DNA of 64,000 bases. Source: Pedobacter psychroterrae (GTDB lineage: Bacteria > Bacteroidota > Bacteroidia > Sphingobacteriales > Sphingobacteriaceae). Of the stretch, positions 25,547 through 34,500 are shown one piece after another. The translations under genes and the position numbers were made by a program. The stretch spans positions 186,001 through 250,000 of the forward strand of contig NZ_SJSL01000002.1 of assembly GCF_004331695.1 (NCBI RefSeq). The letters are read 5' to 3'. The notes under the pieces are model-generated. The model had not been told where the DNA came from and made no database searches. It was given only the letters and a program-made list of their open reading frames with translations. Within the stretch, counting starts at the first letter, position 1. Every line of letters starts with the position of its first letter.

Positions 25547-26665
25547 ATGAACTTAAAACCGATAATAGGTGCTATGGCATTGTCCTGTGTAACCTTAACA
25601 GCATTTACGCAATCAAAAAATTTTACTGTAGAAGGTAAAGTAAACCGGAAACTAGACGGACAATTCATAAAACTCTATTATGAAGATGCCAAGACAAAAA
25701 AAGTGGACAGTGTAGGCATAAATAAAGGCGCCTTTAAACTGACGGGTACCATCAGTTCGCCTACCTTAGCAATGCTGAGCCTGGGCAATCAGGAAAATGG
25801 CGACCGGATTGACCTGTTTCTATCACAGGGAACAATTCGTGTCTCCGCTAAGGATTCTATCCATTATGCCGGTATCAGCGGCACAAAATTAGCGATCGAA
25901 CACGAACAATTGGCAAAAAAGCTCAGACCAGTCGACGACAAATTTTACAATGGGATAGGTTTCTGGAAAACCATGCCGGAGGGCGAAGATAAAAAAGCTT
26001 ATCTAACTAAATTGATGTCGGGTTTGGACGCTTATATGCTATTTAAAAGAGAAACCGTTCATCAGTTCGTAAAGGAATATCCAGCTTCATATGTTTCGCT
26101 TTATTATTTAGATAAGAATGCTCCGGGAGGATTGGTGAATTATGAAACGACCTATCCACACTATTCGAAACTTAGTCCTGAAGTTAAGGCTACATCTTTA
26201 GGAAAGCAATTTGGGGAGCGGTTGTTAGCAACAAAGGGTAAGCTGACTGGAGAGGCATACGTAGACTTTGTATCAACTACTCCTGAAGGGAAACAGCTTA
26301 GCCTGAAAGAGGTTATTGCTAAAAACAAATATACATTGGTAGATTTCTGGGCCAGCTGGTGTGGTCCTTGCAGAAAGGAAAATCCCCATGTGGTTAAAAC
26401 GTTCGATGCGTTTAAGAATAAGGGATTTACGGTATTGAGTGTTTCTCTGGATGAGGATGCTACCAAATGGAAGGACGCGATTGCAAAAGATGGAATGCCT
26501 TGGTATCATGTATCAAGTCTGAAAGGCTGGAAGGAGCCTGCTGCGGCACTCTATAATGTAAAAGCAATTCCACAAAACGTTTTAGTGGATGATAAAGGTA
26601 AAATAGTGGCTACCAACCTACGAGCAGAAGCGCTATACAACAAGGTTGGGGAGCTTTTAAAATAA
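25547..26665 (+). CDS. TlpA-like thiol-disulfide oxidoreductase with DUF4369
   Basis: This 372-aa exported protein has signal MNLKPIIGAMALSCVTLTAFTQS. The N-terminal DUF4369 beta domain covers about residues 27-130 (FTVEGKVNRKLDGQFIKLYYEDAKTKKVDSVGI). A helical linker follows, then a thioredoxin fold of the TlpA/ResA type at about 235-372 with active site WASWCGPCRKENP (Cys272, Cys275). The cis-Pro loop appears as YNVKAIPQNVLVDDKGKI. It acts in the periplasm on disulfides. It is the last gene of the SusCD operon and ends at a strong terminator, so it may reduce imported cysteine-containing peptides or keep the importer's partners in shape. Confidence 0.9.
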   Translation: MNLKPIIGAMALSCVTLTAFTQSKNFTVEGKVNRKLDGQFIKLYYEDAKTKKVDSVGINKGAFKLTGTISSPTLAMLSLGNQENGDRIDLFLSQGTIRVSAKDSIHYAGISGTKLAIEHEQLAKKLRPVDDKFYNGIGFWKTMPEGEDKKAYLTKLMSGLDAYMLFKRETVHQFVKEYPASYVSLYYLDKNAPGGLVNYETTYPHYSKLSPEVKATSLGKQFGERLLATKGKLTGEAYVDFVSTTPEGKQLSLKEVIAKNKYTLVDFWASWCGPCRKENPHVVKTFDAFKNKGFTVLSVSLDEDATKWKDAIAKDGMPWYHVSSLKGWKEPAAALYNVKAIPQNVLVDDKGKIVATNLRAEALYNKVGELLK

Positions 26666-26702
26666 GGTCTTCTGCGTTATTGTATACAACAACACACTAA
26701 AT

Positions 26703-26738
26703 AAAAAACCCTCTTTACAAAAGTAGAGAGGGTTTTTT
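26703..26738. terminator. Bidirectional rho-independent terminator
   Basis: Perfect 12-bp stem AAAAAACCCTCT / AGAGGGTTTTTT around a 12-base loop. The A and T tracts allow function on both strands. It lies between the converging TlpA-like gene and the propeller/YceI gene. Confidence 0.88.
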
Positions 26739-26784
26739 ACAGCTTAAATAATCTGATTAGTTTAAAGTCTAATGGATTCAGATA

Positions 26785-28398
26785 TTATTTCTTTGCTACG
26801 ATTTTAATGAAGATTTTAACGTCGTCCGAAAAAGTTGAATCAAAGTGCTTTTCGGATCTATAACCGATACCCCAATCTGTCCGATCAATCGTCAGCGTGC
26901 CATTCATCACGACAGTTCCGTCCATTCCATCCTTAAAAAGCATATTGGCTGGAAAAGTGACTGCTTTGGTGATCCCCTCAATGGACAGGTTGCCTGTAAC
27001 TTTTATACTTGCGACACCTTCAATGGTCATGTTCCCGTTCCTTCCTTCAGTTTTTCCATCACTCACTGTTTCAACCTTGGTAATTGAGAATGTAGAAACA
27101 GGGAATTTTTTGACATCAAAAAATGCAGGTAATTGATTGAATGAACGTTGATCAACAAAATTTTCAATTGTATTCATGTCGACCTCAACTGCACCGCCCA
27201 CCAAGCGACGGTTTTCAATTAACAATTCTCCTTTTAATATATCGACGTCCCCTGTATGGGAACCATCACCAAGAAACCTAGTACCTTCCCATGAACCCAA
27301 TAGCATAGAACCCCTCCACACTACAGCACTTTGCTTTGTATCTATGATATATTTTTTCTGACCTTCTTTATTATAAAAGTCCGTGATGGTCTTTCCATCA
27401 TAACGATACACTCCGGTGGCAGATCCAAACCAAATACTTCCATCGTTGGCTTCCATAAGTCCGAAGAAAGCATCTCCTAACATAATTTCGGCTACAGTGG
27501 GCTTATTACTATACAAGGACTTTGCATCATAACGGGAAAGTGCCCAGACCGCCACATGAGCAGTATTTACCGGACCAGTAGTCCAGATGTTTCCTTTTTT
27601 ATCTTCGATTATAGCATAAGTACCTCTCTCCGATACCTGAGTAAAAATATTGCCGTCATATCGCCAAAGGCCATGGGTCACGTCACCAAGCCAAATATTG
27701 CCTTTTCTATCTTCGATTATACTCCAAACGTTTGTAAAAGTTTTGCCCTTATGGATTAACGGGGTAAATGTTTTTCCGTCATAAACGAAGACGGCGCCTC
27801 TTGTGCCAACCCACAATCTTCCGGTTTTATCTTCAATGATTGTAGTAATATCATTATTCCAAGTAAAATCATTATTCCAATTTTCTCCTTTATAAACACG
27901 CGAGGGGTTAGGATTTTTAAGATTTCGAAAAGATCTCCCATCGTAGCGGCTTATCCCATCTCCGGTGCCAAACCAAATAATCCCGGCTTTATCTTCATAA
28001 ACAGACATCACCCGATTATTGGCAAGTCCTTCCGTGGTAGTGAAATGTTGAATGGATTTCCCGTTGTAATAATAAACGCCTGAATCAGTAGAAGTGAACC
28101 AAATATTTCCTCGTCGATCTTCCAGGGCATCCCAGAATCGGTGCGGACCTATTTTATTGGTGAGATTGGTAAAAGATTTTCCATCATATCGAAAAACATC
28201 ACCTAATGATGAGTTGTTCGGCCCAGCAATCAAAATGGCACCATTTCCGCCTTTTTTTATATTACGAACCATTATATTAGGCCCTATGTCTTTAACCTCA
28301 GACTTGACGTTATCTTTGGGTACGTTTGTTTGGTTTTGTCCACAGGAACTGAGAAAAACAGACAGTAAGAACAAAACATACACGTTTACGTATTTCAT
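26785..28398 (-). CDS. Lipoprotein fusing a two-component-regulator propeller to a YceI-like domain
   Basis: This 537-aa lipoprotein has signal MKYVNVYVLFLLSVFLSSC (Cys19). Residues about 40-340 hold at least six propeller repeats of the kind found in hybrid two-component sensors, each with a YDGKSF strand and a xIxEDKxGNIWxG turn (for example YDGKSFTNLTNKIG, RRGNIWFTSTDSGVYYYNGK, KTGRLWVGTRGAVFVYDGK). No kinase or receiver domain follows. From about residue 345 the chain becomes a YceI-like lipocalin domain: IIDTKQSAVVWRGSML, HTGDVDILKG, FDVKKFPVSTFSI and SIEGITKAVTFPANMLF. YceI proteins bind polyisoprenoid or amphiphilic ligands in the periplasm. The combination suggests a ligand-binding envelope protein. 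The exact role is unknown. Transcription converges with the SusCD operon. Confidence 0.88.
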   Translation of the reverse strand: MKYVNVYVLFLLSVFLSSCGQNQTNVPKDNVKSEVKDIGPNIMVRNIKKGGNGAILIAGPNNSSLGDVFRYDGKSFTNLTNKIGPHRFWDALEDRRGNIWFTSTDSGVYYYNGKSIQHFTTTEGLANNRVMSVYEDKAGIIWFGTGDGISRYDGRSFRNLKNPNPSRVYKGENWNNDFTWNNDITTIIEDKTGRLWVGTRGAVFVYDGKTFTPLIHKGKTFTNVWSIIEDRKGNIWLGDVTHGLWRYDGNIFTQVSERGTYAIIEDKKGNIWTTGPVNTAHVAVWALSRYDAKSLYSNKPTVAEIMLGDAFFGLMEANDGSIWFGSATGVYRYDGKTITDFYNKEGQKKYIIDTKQSAVVWRGSMLLGSWEGTRFLGDGSHTGDVDILKGELLIENRRLVGGAVEVDMNTIENFVDQRSFNQLPAFFDVKKFPVSTFSITKVETVSDGKTEGRNGNMTIEGVASIKVTGNLSIEGITKAVTFPANMLFKDGMDGTVVMNGTLTIDRTDWGIGYRSEKHFDSTFSDDVKIFIKIVAKK

Positions 28399-28474
28399 AA
28401 TCTTCTATTTATTTATCCTATTAGAATTGATTCAGCGAATCTACTTTGATATTTCTATGAGTGGAGGATTTGGA

Positions 28475-28506
28475 TTGTAAATAAAAATGTAAACTTTGTA
28501 AATAAA
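28475..28506. repeat. 11-bp direct repeat with 21-bp spacing upstream of the propeller/YceI gene
   Basis: TTGTAAATAAA occurs at 28475-28485 and again at 28496-28506, two helical turns apart, about 80-110 bases upstream of the minus-strand start. It could be a regulator site. The surrounding gap 28399-28604 otherwise shows nothing recognisable. Confidence 0.45.
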
Positions 28507-28604
28507 GTCTGCGTGGCTTTCACGATGGAGAGAGTGACATTCCGTTGTCCGACGTCTCGCTACCAAGTTAAGGACTAGAAGTGCGGGCAGTTTGTTGCCA
28601 CACA

Positions 28605-28961
28605 TTAATAATCAACCGAACCTATATACCTGCTGTTGCTGATCTTTTCTCTATCGTCGCTGGCAAAAGCAATGTAGGCCTGAAGTGTATGTCCTTTAAA
28701 ATTCAAAGGTAGTTCCATAAAATCCGTCTTGTCCATAATTCTCGCTGCATTTAAGTTGTAAAACGATTTGCCGAGATCTTCACAATGCACAAACAACATC
28801 GCCCTTGACTGAATGTGATAAATGCTGGCCATGTGTTCAGGCTCCCAATTAAATGTAACGCCGTTTGCCAAGGGCACAATTTCAGCTTGCTGCACTCCGG
28901 GCATGTTGCCTTTGGCAAGCATTGCGAATCCACCAAGGATCCCGCCTTTTAAAATTGCCAT
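28605..28961 (-). CDS. Short DUF6266-like protein, probably internally deleted
   Basis: This is a 118-aa protein of unknown function. Its N-terminus, MAILKGGILGGF, matches the characteristic start of the DUF6266 family of Bacteroidota. Its C-terminus, TLQAYIAFASDDREKISNSRYIGSV, matches the family's usual end. DUF6266 proteins are normally about 200 aa, so about 90 residues after the first 15 seem to be missing, including the conserved region around the first Trp. The remaining middle (VTFNWEPEHMASIYHIQSRAMLFVH) fits the second half. It may be a decayed copy or a short natural variant. An 11-bp minisatellite lies about 100 bases upstream of its start. Confidence 0.65.
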   Translation of the reverse strand: MAILKGGILGGFAMLAKGNMPGVQQAEIVPLANGVTFNWEPEHMASIYHIQSRAMLFVHCEDLGKSFYNLNAARIMDKTDFMELPLNFKGHTLQAYIAFASDDREKISNSRYIGSVDY

Positions 28962-29050
28962 ATGTTCTTTTTTTTTGTTTCTGAGTTCTTGTTAATTACT
29001 ACTCTTAATTTTAATATTTTTGCTTCAAAAATGTTTGGCAGATGCCTTCT

Positions 29051-29104
29051 ACCGTTGCTGTACCGTTACTGTACCGTTGCTGTACCGTTACTGCACCGTT
29101 GCCA
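29051..29104. repeat. 11-bp minisatellite, five copies, with alternating G/A
   Basis: The unit ACCGTTnCTGT repeats at 29051, 29062, 29073, 29084 and 29095 (last copy partial). The variable base alternates G, A, G, A, G, so the higher-order period is 22 bp. It lies in the 621-bp non-coding gap 28962-29582, upstream of the DUF6266-like gene. Confidence 0.85.
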
Positions 29105-29168
29105 ATAAGGTAGCAGTCGGTAAGCTTTCAGTCTTCAGAAGTAAATGTAATGGGAAAAAAAATAGACG

Positions 29169-29218
29169 ATGTCGTGTTATGTCGCATCATGTCGTGTAGT
29201 GTCGTATTATGTCGCTTT
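29169..29218. repeat. 10-bp minisatellite, five copies
   Basis: The unit RTGTCGnnTn repeats with exact 10-bp spacing at 29169, 29179, 29189, 29199 and 29209 (ATGTCGTGTT, ATGTCGCATC, ATGTCGTGTA, GTGTCGTATT, ATGTCGCTTT). It is a separate array from the 11-bp one about 65 bases upstream. A small reading frame of 66 codons crosses it but shows no protein-like features. Confidence 0.8.
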
Positions 29219-29582
29219 TTGTACTTTATGTTGGCGGGGAACGGGGTTACTATTTCTTTCATCAAGAAGAGTACACTGTTGGATGAGGAGAGCCGGAACC
29301 CCGCGTTTCCGGTTTCAATTTTGTCCTTAATGATGGGAGTTGTATGGTGACGGTTCTACGTACAAACCTTTTAAGGTGGTTACCGTACACCTTCTGTAAT
29401 GAGGTCAAACGACAACTAAAATCAGGACGAAAAAGTTAGTAATACCAAACAGCGTTTGAATTGACAGGCAACTATTTTGTAAACAATTTGGAGGGTTAAC
29501 TTTAAGATAAAATCATTTTTTTTATGTAAACTTGGCGGGATCAACTATTTATATTTTATAAATTAGTTGGGAAAGGGACAAA
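29219..29582. other. Non-coding gap before the second sigma factor gene
   Basis: No convincing gene, RNA or terminator is seen. AT-rich sequence from about 29500 onward probably contains the promoter of the sigma factor gene. TATATTTT at about 29548 resembles the TAnnTTTG box with one mismatch, but the match is too weak to call. Confidence 0.4.
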
Positions 29583-30323
29583 ATGCAGGATTATAAAACT
29601 CTTACTGACCAAGCACTTCTGGCTTTAATGAAGCAAGGCAATCATTCTGCATTTACCGAAATTTACAATAGGTATTGGGCAGTTCTATTTCGTCATGCCA
29701 GGAAGATGTTATATGATGACAATGAAGCTGCAGACGTAATCCAAGAAATCTTCACTAAATTATGGCACAAAGCACCTGATTTGATGATTAATACGAGTCT
29801 CTCATCTTATCTGTATAAAGCTGTAAGACATAAAGTAATTACACTGGTCAACAAAAGTAAACTCAAAACAGCTCATTTAAACTCGTTGGCCGATTTTATT
29901 GATCAGGGTGTGAGTTCTACGGATGAATACATCCAGCTAAAACAATTAGCAGATAGCATTGAATCTGAAATCAATAAACTTCCGAAAAAGATGCGTGAAA
30001 TTTTTGAACTGAGCAGGAAAGAAGAATTATCCTATCAGGAGATTGCTGACAGGCTGGAAGTTACTGACCATACAGTAAGGAAACAGATAAGCAACGCATT
30101 AAAAATATTAAAGGACAAAATCAATCTGTTTTTTACTTTGTTGCTCTTATTTAGCGGAAAAGATAACCTGCAGATAAATAAGGTGACATTATTTTCATAT
30201 AAATCTTACACCCAATTAACTTTCGTTAGTCATAACCATATCAGCCCTAATATTAGCAGATATGAACGACCATCAAGCAGAAGAACTGATCCAGAAATAT
30301 TTACATGGCAAATGCAGTCCTGA
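29583..30323 (+). CDS. ECF sigma factor with C-terminal extension
   Basis: This is a 246-aa FecI-like sigma factor. Region 2 lies at about residues 25-65 (EIYNRYWAVLFRHARKMLYDDNEAADVIQEIFTKLW). Region 4 lies at about 130-180 (INKLPKKMREIFELSRKEELSYQEIADRLEVTDHTVRKQIS). The usual end of the family is at about residue 190 (NLFFTLLLLF). Here the frame runs on for a 56-residue tail with no resemblance to sigma factors and overlaps the downstream FecR gene by 62 bases in another frame. The tail may come from loss of the normal stop codon, or may couple translation of the two genes. The gene heads the SusCD/ABC/MutS-like region and probably activates it. Confidence 0.9.
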   Translation: MQDYKTLTDQALLALMKQGNHSAFTEIYNRYWAVLFRHARKMLYDDNEAADVIQEIFTKLWHKAPDLMINTSLSSYLYKAVRHKVITLVNKSKLKTAHLNSLADFIDQGVSSTDEYIQLKQLADSIESEINKLPKKMREIFELSRKEELSYQEIADRLEVTDHTVRKQISNALKILKDKINLFFTLLLLFSGKDNLQINKVTLFSYKSYTQLTFVSHNHISPNISRYERPSSRRTDPEIFTWQMQS

Positions 30324-31380
30324 AGAGGCTGACTTACTGAATAGCTGGTACAACCACCGCAGCAACAGTATTGGCGATGAATTACCTGAACCGGATTATG
30401 CCTATTGGTACAATCAAATTGGCAACAGGCTACCACAGCCCACCAAAAGAATTAAGTTGTGGCCTAAAATAGCAGCTGCCGTAGGGTTGATTTTCCTTTC
30501 AGTTGGAACCTATTATATCACCCAGATTGAACCAGATCAAGAGAAGGTTCTTCAAACCATTGCTCAAATCGCAAAACCAGGTGGCAATAAAGCGGTGTTA
30601 ACGTTAAGCAATGGAAATCAGATTACCTTAACTGACGCAAAAAACGGGACACTGGCGGTGCAGGGAACTTCCGAGATCCAAAAAACTGAAGATGGAAAAG
30701 TGGTATATAATGCAGTTGGTGCAGATACAGAAAGTGAACTTAGTTATAATACCATCACCACACCTGCCGGAGGAGTGTATGAGCTGGTACTGGCCGATGG
30801 AACGATGGTTACTTTAGACGCAGCCTCATCCATGCGGTTTCCGGTGGCATTCAAGGGTAAGGAACGCCGGGTTGAAATAACCGGACAGGCGTACTTTAAA
30901 GTGGCGCATAACAAAGAAAGGCCTTTTAAAGTAAGCAGCAATGGACAAACGGTAGAAGTTTTGGGCACTATATTTAACGTCAATGCCTATGCCGAAGAGG
31001 GGGTTACCAGAACAAGTTTGATAGAAGGAAGTGTAAAAGTTTCAAAGGCCGGCAATAATGCTGTTTTAAAACCTGGTGAACAATCTGCTGTATTCTTAAA
31101 CAACGACAAAGTCAACGTTGGGCCAGCCGAACTGGAAACTGCCCTGGCTTGGAAGGCTGGCATGTTCAGCTTTCAACACGCAGATCTGCCAACGGTGATG
31201 CGGCAATTCGCCAGATGGTATAATGTAGAAGTAGTTTATGAAGGCGGTATCCCCAAGGTGTCGATTACCGGAAAAGTATTCAGGAGTGCGAATGCAGCAC
31301 AGGTGCTGGAAATACTTGTAAAGATTGGAATCAAGTTTAAAGCAGAAGGGAAAAAGATCATTGTTTTACCAAATAAATAA
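30262..31380 (+). CDS. FecR-family anti-sigma factor / signal transducer
   Basis: This 372-aa single-pass membrane protein has a cytoplasmic sigma-binding part at residues 1-65 (QAEELIQKYLHGKCSPEEADLLNSWY). The membrane segment is at about 70-90 (IAAAVGLIFLSVGTYYI). The periplasmic FecR domain carries GGNKAVLTLSNGNQITL, TPAGGVYELVLADGTMVTLDAAS, VEITGQAYFKV and VEVLGTIFNVNAYAEEG. The C-terminal STN-interacting domain covers about 290-372 (LPTVMRQFARWYNVEVVY). The ATG at 30262 gives the typical N-terminus and lies inside the end of the sigma gene. It pairs with that sigma factor and with the STN-type SusC that follows. Confidence 0.93.
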   Translation: MNDHQAEELIQKYLHGKCSPEEADLLNSWYNHRSNSIGDELPEPDYAYWYNQIGNRLPQPTKRIKLWPKIAAAVGLIFLSVGTYYITQIEPDQEKVLQTIAQIAKPGGNKAVLTLSNGNQITLTDAKNGTLAVQGTSEIQKTEDGKVVYNAVGADTESELSYNTITTPAGGVYELVLADGTMVTLDAASSMRFPVAFKGKERRVEITGQAYFKVAHNKERPFKVSSNGQTVEVLGTIFNVNAYAEEGVTRTSLIEGSVKVSKAGNNAVLKPGEQSAVFLNNDKVNVGPAELETALAWKAGMFSFQHADLPTVMRQFARWYNVEVVYEGGIPKVSITGKVFRSANAAQVLEILVKIGIKFKAEGKKIIVLPNK

Positions 31381-31479
31381 CCGAGCGCTAACTAACAAAT
31401 TATTCATTTTTTAAAACGCTAAAATATGGTGTATTCTTTACGACGATAGCTTTAAACAGCCTCAGGGTATTCAAAAAAA

Positions 31480-31509
31480 ACCGTGGAAGTGTTGACGCAC
31501 AACCACGGT
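31480..31509 (+). promoter_or_regulatory. Leader hairpin upstream of second SusC
   Basis: ACCGTGG (31480-31486) pairs with CCACGGT (31503-31509). The loop can form a further small helix (GTGT/GCAC). A second small hairpin, CCCG-TAAA-CGGG, lies at 31531-31542. They sit 50-115 bases before the SusC ATG in the 213-bp gap after FecR. Placement matches the hairpin before the first SusC. Confidence 0.5.
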
Positions 31510-31593
31510 AAATCTTTGGACCAATCCTTTCCCGTAAACGGGATAAACAAAATCTGAACTGAGTTTATGTATTAATCCAAACAAACAAATGTA

Positions 31594-34500
31594 ATGAAAT
31601 TCACAGCTATTCCGATAGCCATGCCCCTGGCCTGGCCAAACGTTAACCAAACCCTGAAAATTATGAAGCTGACCACTTTATTTATCATCATTGGTTTCTT
31701 ACAAGCAAGTGCCACCACAGTGTACAGTCAGGTTACACTAAATGAAAAGCATACGCCTTTTGAGAAAGTACTTGAAAAAATAGAAAAGCAAACCAAATAT
31801 GTATTTATTTACGATGAGACCCGCTTGCAGTTAGCCGATATCGATGTCAATGTGCAGAACGTCTCTGTTCAAAAAGCGCTGGATGCCTGCTTCAAAGATC
31901 TGCCGGTAACTTATGATATTGTAGGTGAAAACATCATCCTAAAGCCTGCTGAACCAACTTTTTTTGAAAGGTTAAAGAAAGCTTTCGAAGATCCTATACA
32001 AATAAAGGGAATTGTGACCGACAGTACCGGAATGCCGTTAAGTCGTGCCACCGTCTTTTTCATTAAAAAGAAAAACCCGGTCGCGGTAGCACCGGTAAAC
32101 GCTGATGGCGTTGCTTATGCCGTCGGTGAAATCAGTTATGTGACCAGCGACAATGGTCTTTTCTTTATAGATGCAGAAGAAGGCGATGAAATGGGTGTGT
32201 CTTACGTAGGTTATGAAACCTACAAATTCAAGGTAAAGAAGAACATGCCTTTTTTAAACATCATCTTGCACAGCAGTACCTCAGAGTTGAAAGAGATCGT
32301 TGTGCAAACAGGCTACCAGACCTTATCCAAAGAACGTGCTACAGGTTCATTTTCAAAGCCTGATATGAAGAAATTCGCGCAACGCAGCGGAACTATGGAT
32401 GTAATAGGCAGATTGGACGGACTCATCCCCGGATTAACCGTCAGTCAGGACATCACCATGAGCTCCATCACCCGTTCCTCTTCCCGCAGAGCGCTGATCC
32501 GTGGTTCCAGCAGCATCAGCCTGCCTACTGAGCCATTGTATGTGGTAAACGGAGTAATTGTAAGCGATTTTAGTTCTATCAATATAGACGACATAGAAGA
32601 CATTACCGTATTAAAAGATGCGGCTGCAGCGGCAATATGGGGTGCTCAGGCCGCAAATGGGGTAGTTGTTGTGGTGACCAAAAACGGTGGTAAAAACCAA
32701 AAGATAAAGGTTAACTATCAGGGTTTTGTGGATTTTCAGGGTAAACCCGATCTGAATTACCAGCGCTTCTTAACCAGTGCCCAATACATACAGGCCGCAA
32801 AGGAAACATTTGATCCGAATGCGTTTCCTTATAATTCTCTCTACTACGGAACTGTGGCTCCGCATGATCAAATTCTGTACGACGAAAACAGGAATGTAAT
32901 TACTGCAGCGCAGGCAAACAAAAGTTTAGACAGTCTTGCCGGCATTAATAATAAGCAGCAGATTTTAGACCTATGGTACCGGAATGCATTAACCACCAAC
33001 CATTCCGTTTCCGCATCTGGCGGAAGCAGGTATTACAGCTTTTTCAGCTCAATGGGCTACACCAATTCCCAAAGCAATACCATCGGCCAAACCAATAATA
33101 CCTATCGGCTTAGCCTTAACCAGACGTTTAATCCGGGCGATCGATTCTCCTTTTCGCTAAACACAAACTTGGCAAATAACGTAAGCAGCAACAAAAACGC
33201 CATTACCATTGGTGCGGATGCAATACCTTATCAGTTATTTAAGGATGCCAATGGCAACAACATCAATATGCCTTATATCTATGGATATTCGCCCGGACTG
33301 CGTGTAGACTACCAGCAGCAAAGTGGTATAGACCTGGAGACGTACAGCCCCTTGGATGAAATCAATTATGCACACTCCAATAACAATAACCTGTCGTTGA
33401 ACCTAGTTGCCAATACCACTTTAAAACTCGTTAAAGGACTGAGTTATCAAGGCACCTATGGCTACCTAAGGTCGCCAGGAGAATCCACAAATTACGACGA
33501 CCATAAAACCTATAGTCAGCGTAAACAGCTGGTAAGTTTAACCATGCCGGGCACTGGCGGATCTGATCCAACCTACCTTATTCCGGCCACAGGCGGACAG
33601 TTCCTGAGTTCCAACTTCGTAGAACGCAGCTGGACCCTCCGTAACCAGTTGGTGTACAGCTTGTCGCTGAGAGATGGCAATGATCAGCTCGACTTGCAAG
33701 GTGGTCAGGAAGCACGGGAAAACTTTCAGCGGAGCAGAAGCACCGCCGTGGTGGGTTATGATGAAAACCTGCTTACTTATTCTTTACTAGACTATTATTC
33801 GTTGTCGCAAGGCGTACCCGGCACCGTAACAGGCTACGGTTATTACAGCTATCCGCCTTACCAGACGCAAGAGGAGCTCAACCGGTTCAATTCCTATTTC
33901 GGCTTAGCGAGTTACACATTAAACCATAAATACAGTGTTGATGCCAGCTGGAGGGTTGACCACAGCAACCTGTTTGGCAGTGATGTATCCGCGCAAAATA
34001 AGCCGGTTTACAGTTTTGGCGGGAAATGGAATGTCGGCAATGAAGATTTTTTTAAACCTGTAACTTGGGTCAATAATTTGGCTTTAAGGGTTACCTATGG
34101 TATTACCGGTAACTCACCTCTTGTTGGTGCAGCATCTTCGTTCGACGTATTGTATGATCCCACTTCTTCTTATTCGCCCAACCTTGCCGGCAGATCATAC
34201 GTTATCTCCTCATATGCCAACCGCAAATTGAGTTGGGAAGCTACGCATACCACAAATATTGGTGTAGACTTTGGGCTGCTGGGCAACCGTTTGAGCGGTA
34301 CTGTAGAATATTACCATAAAAACACCACCGATTTAATAGGAAGAGTTAACGTAGATCCCTTTACAGGAGCAAGCTCTACCACTTCAAATGTGGGAAATTT
34401 AACCAATAACGGGCTAAATATAGGCCTAAACAGTATAAATGTCAGCGCTGGTAATTTTACCTGGTCTACCGCTGTCGCTTTTGCGTTAAATAACAATAAA

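Noticed and set aside
29051..29218. Possible CRISPR array
   Set aside because: The units are 10-11 bp, head to tail without spacers, and no cas genes are present.
29150..29350. 66-codon plus-strand reading frame across the 10-bp repeat array
   Set aside because: Its N-terminal half is just the translated repeat (runs such as VVLCR and MSCSVVLCR), it has no domain or signal, and the array explains the open frame.
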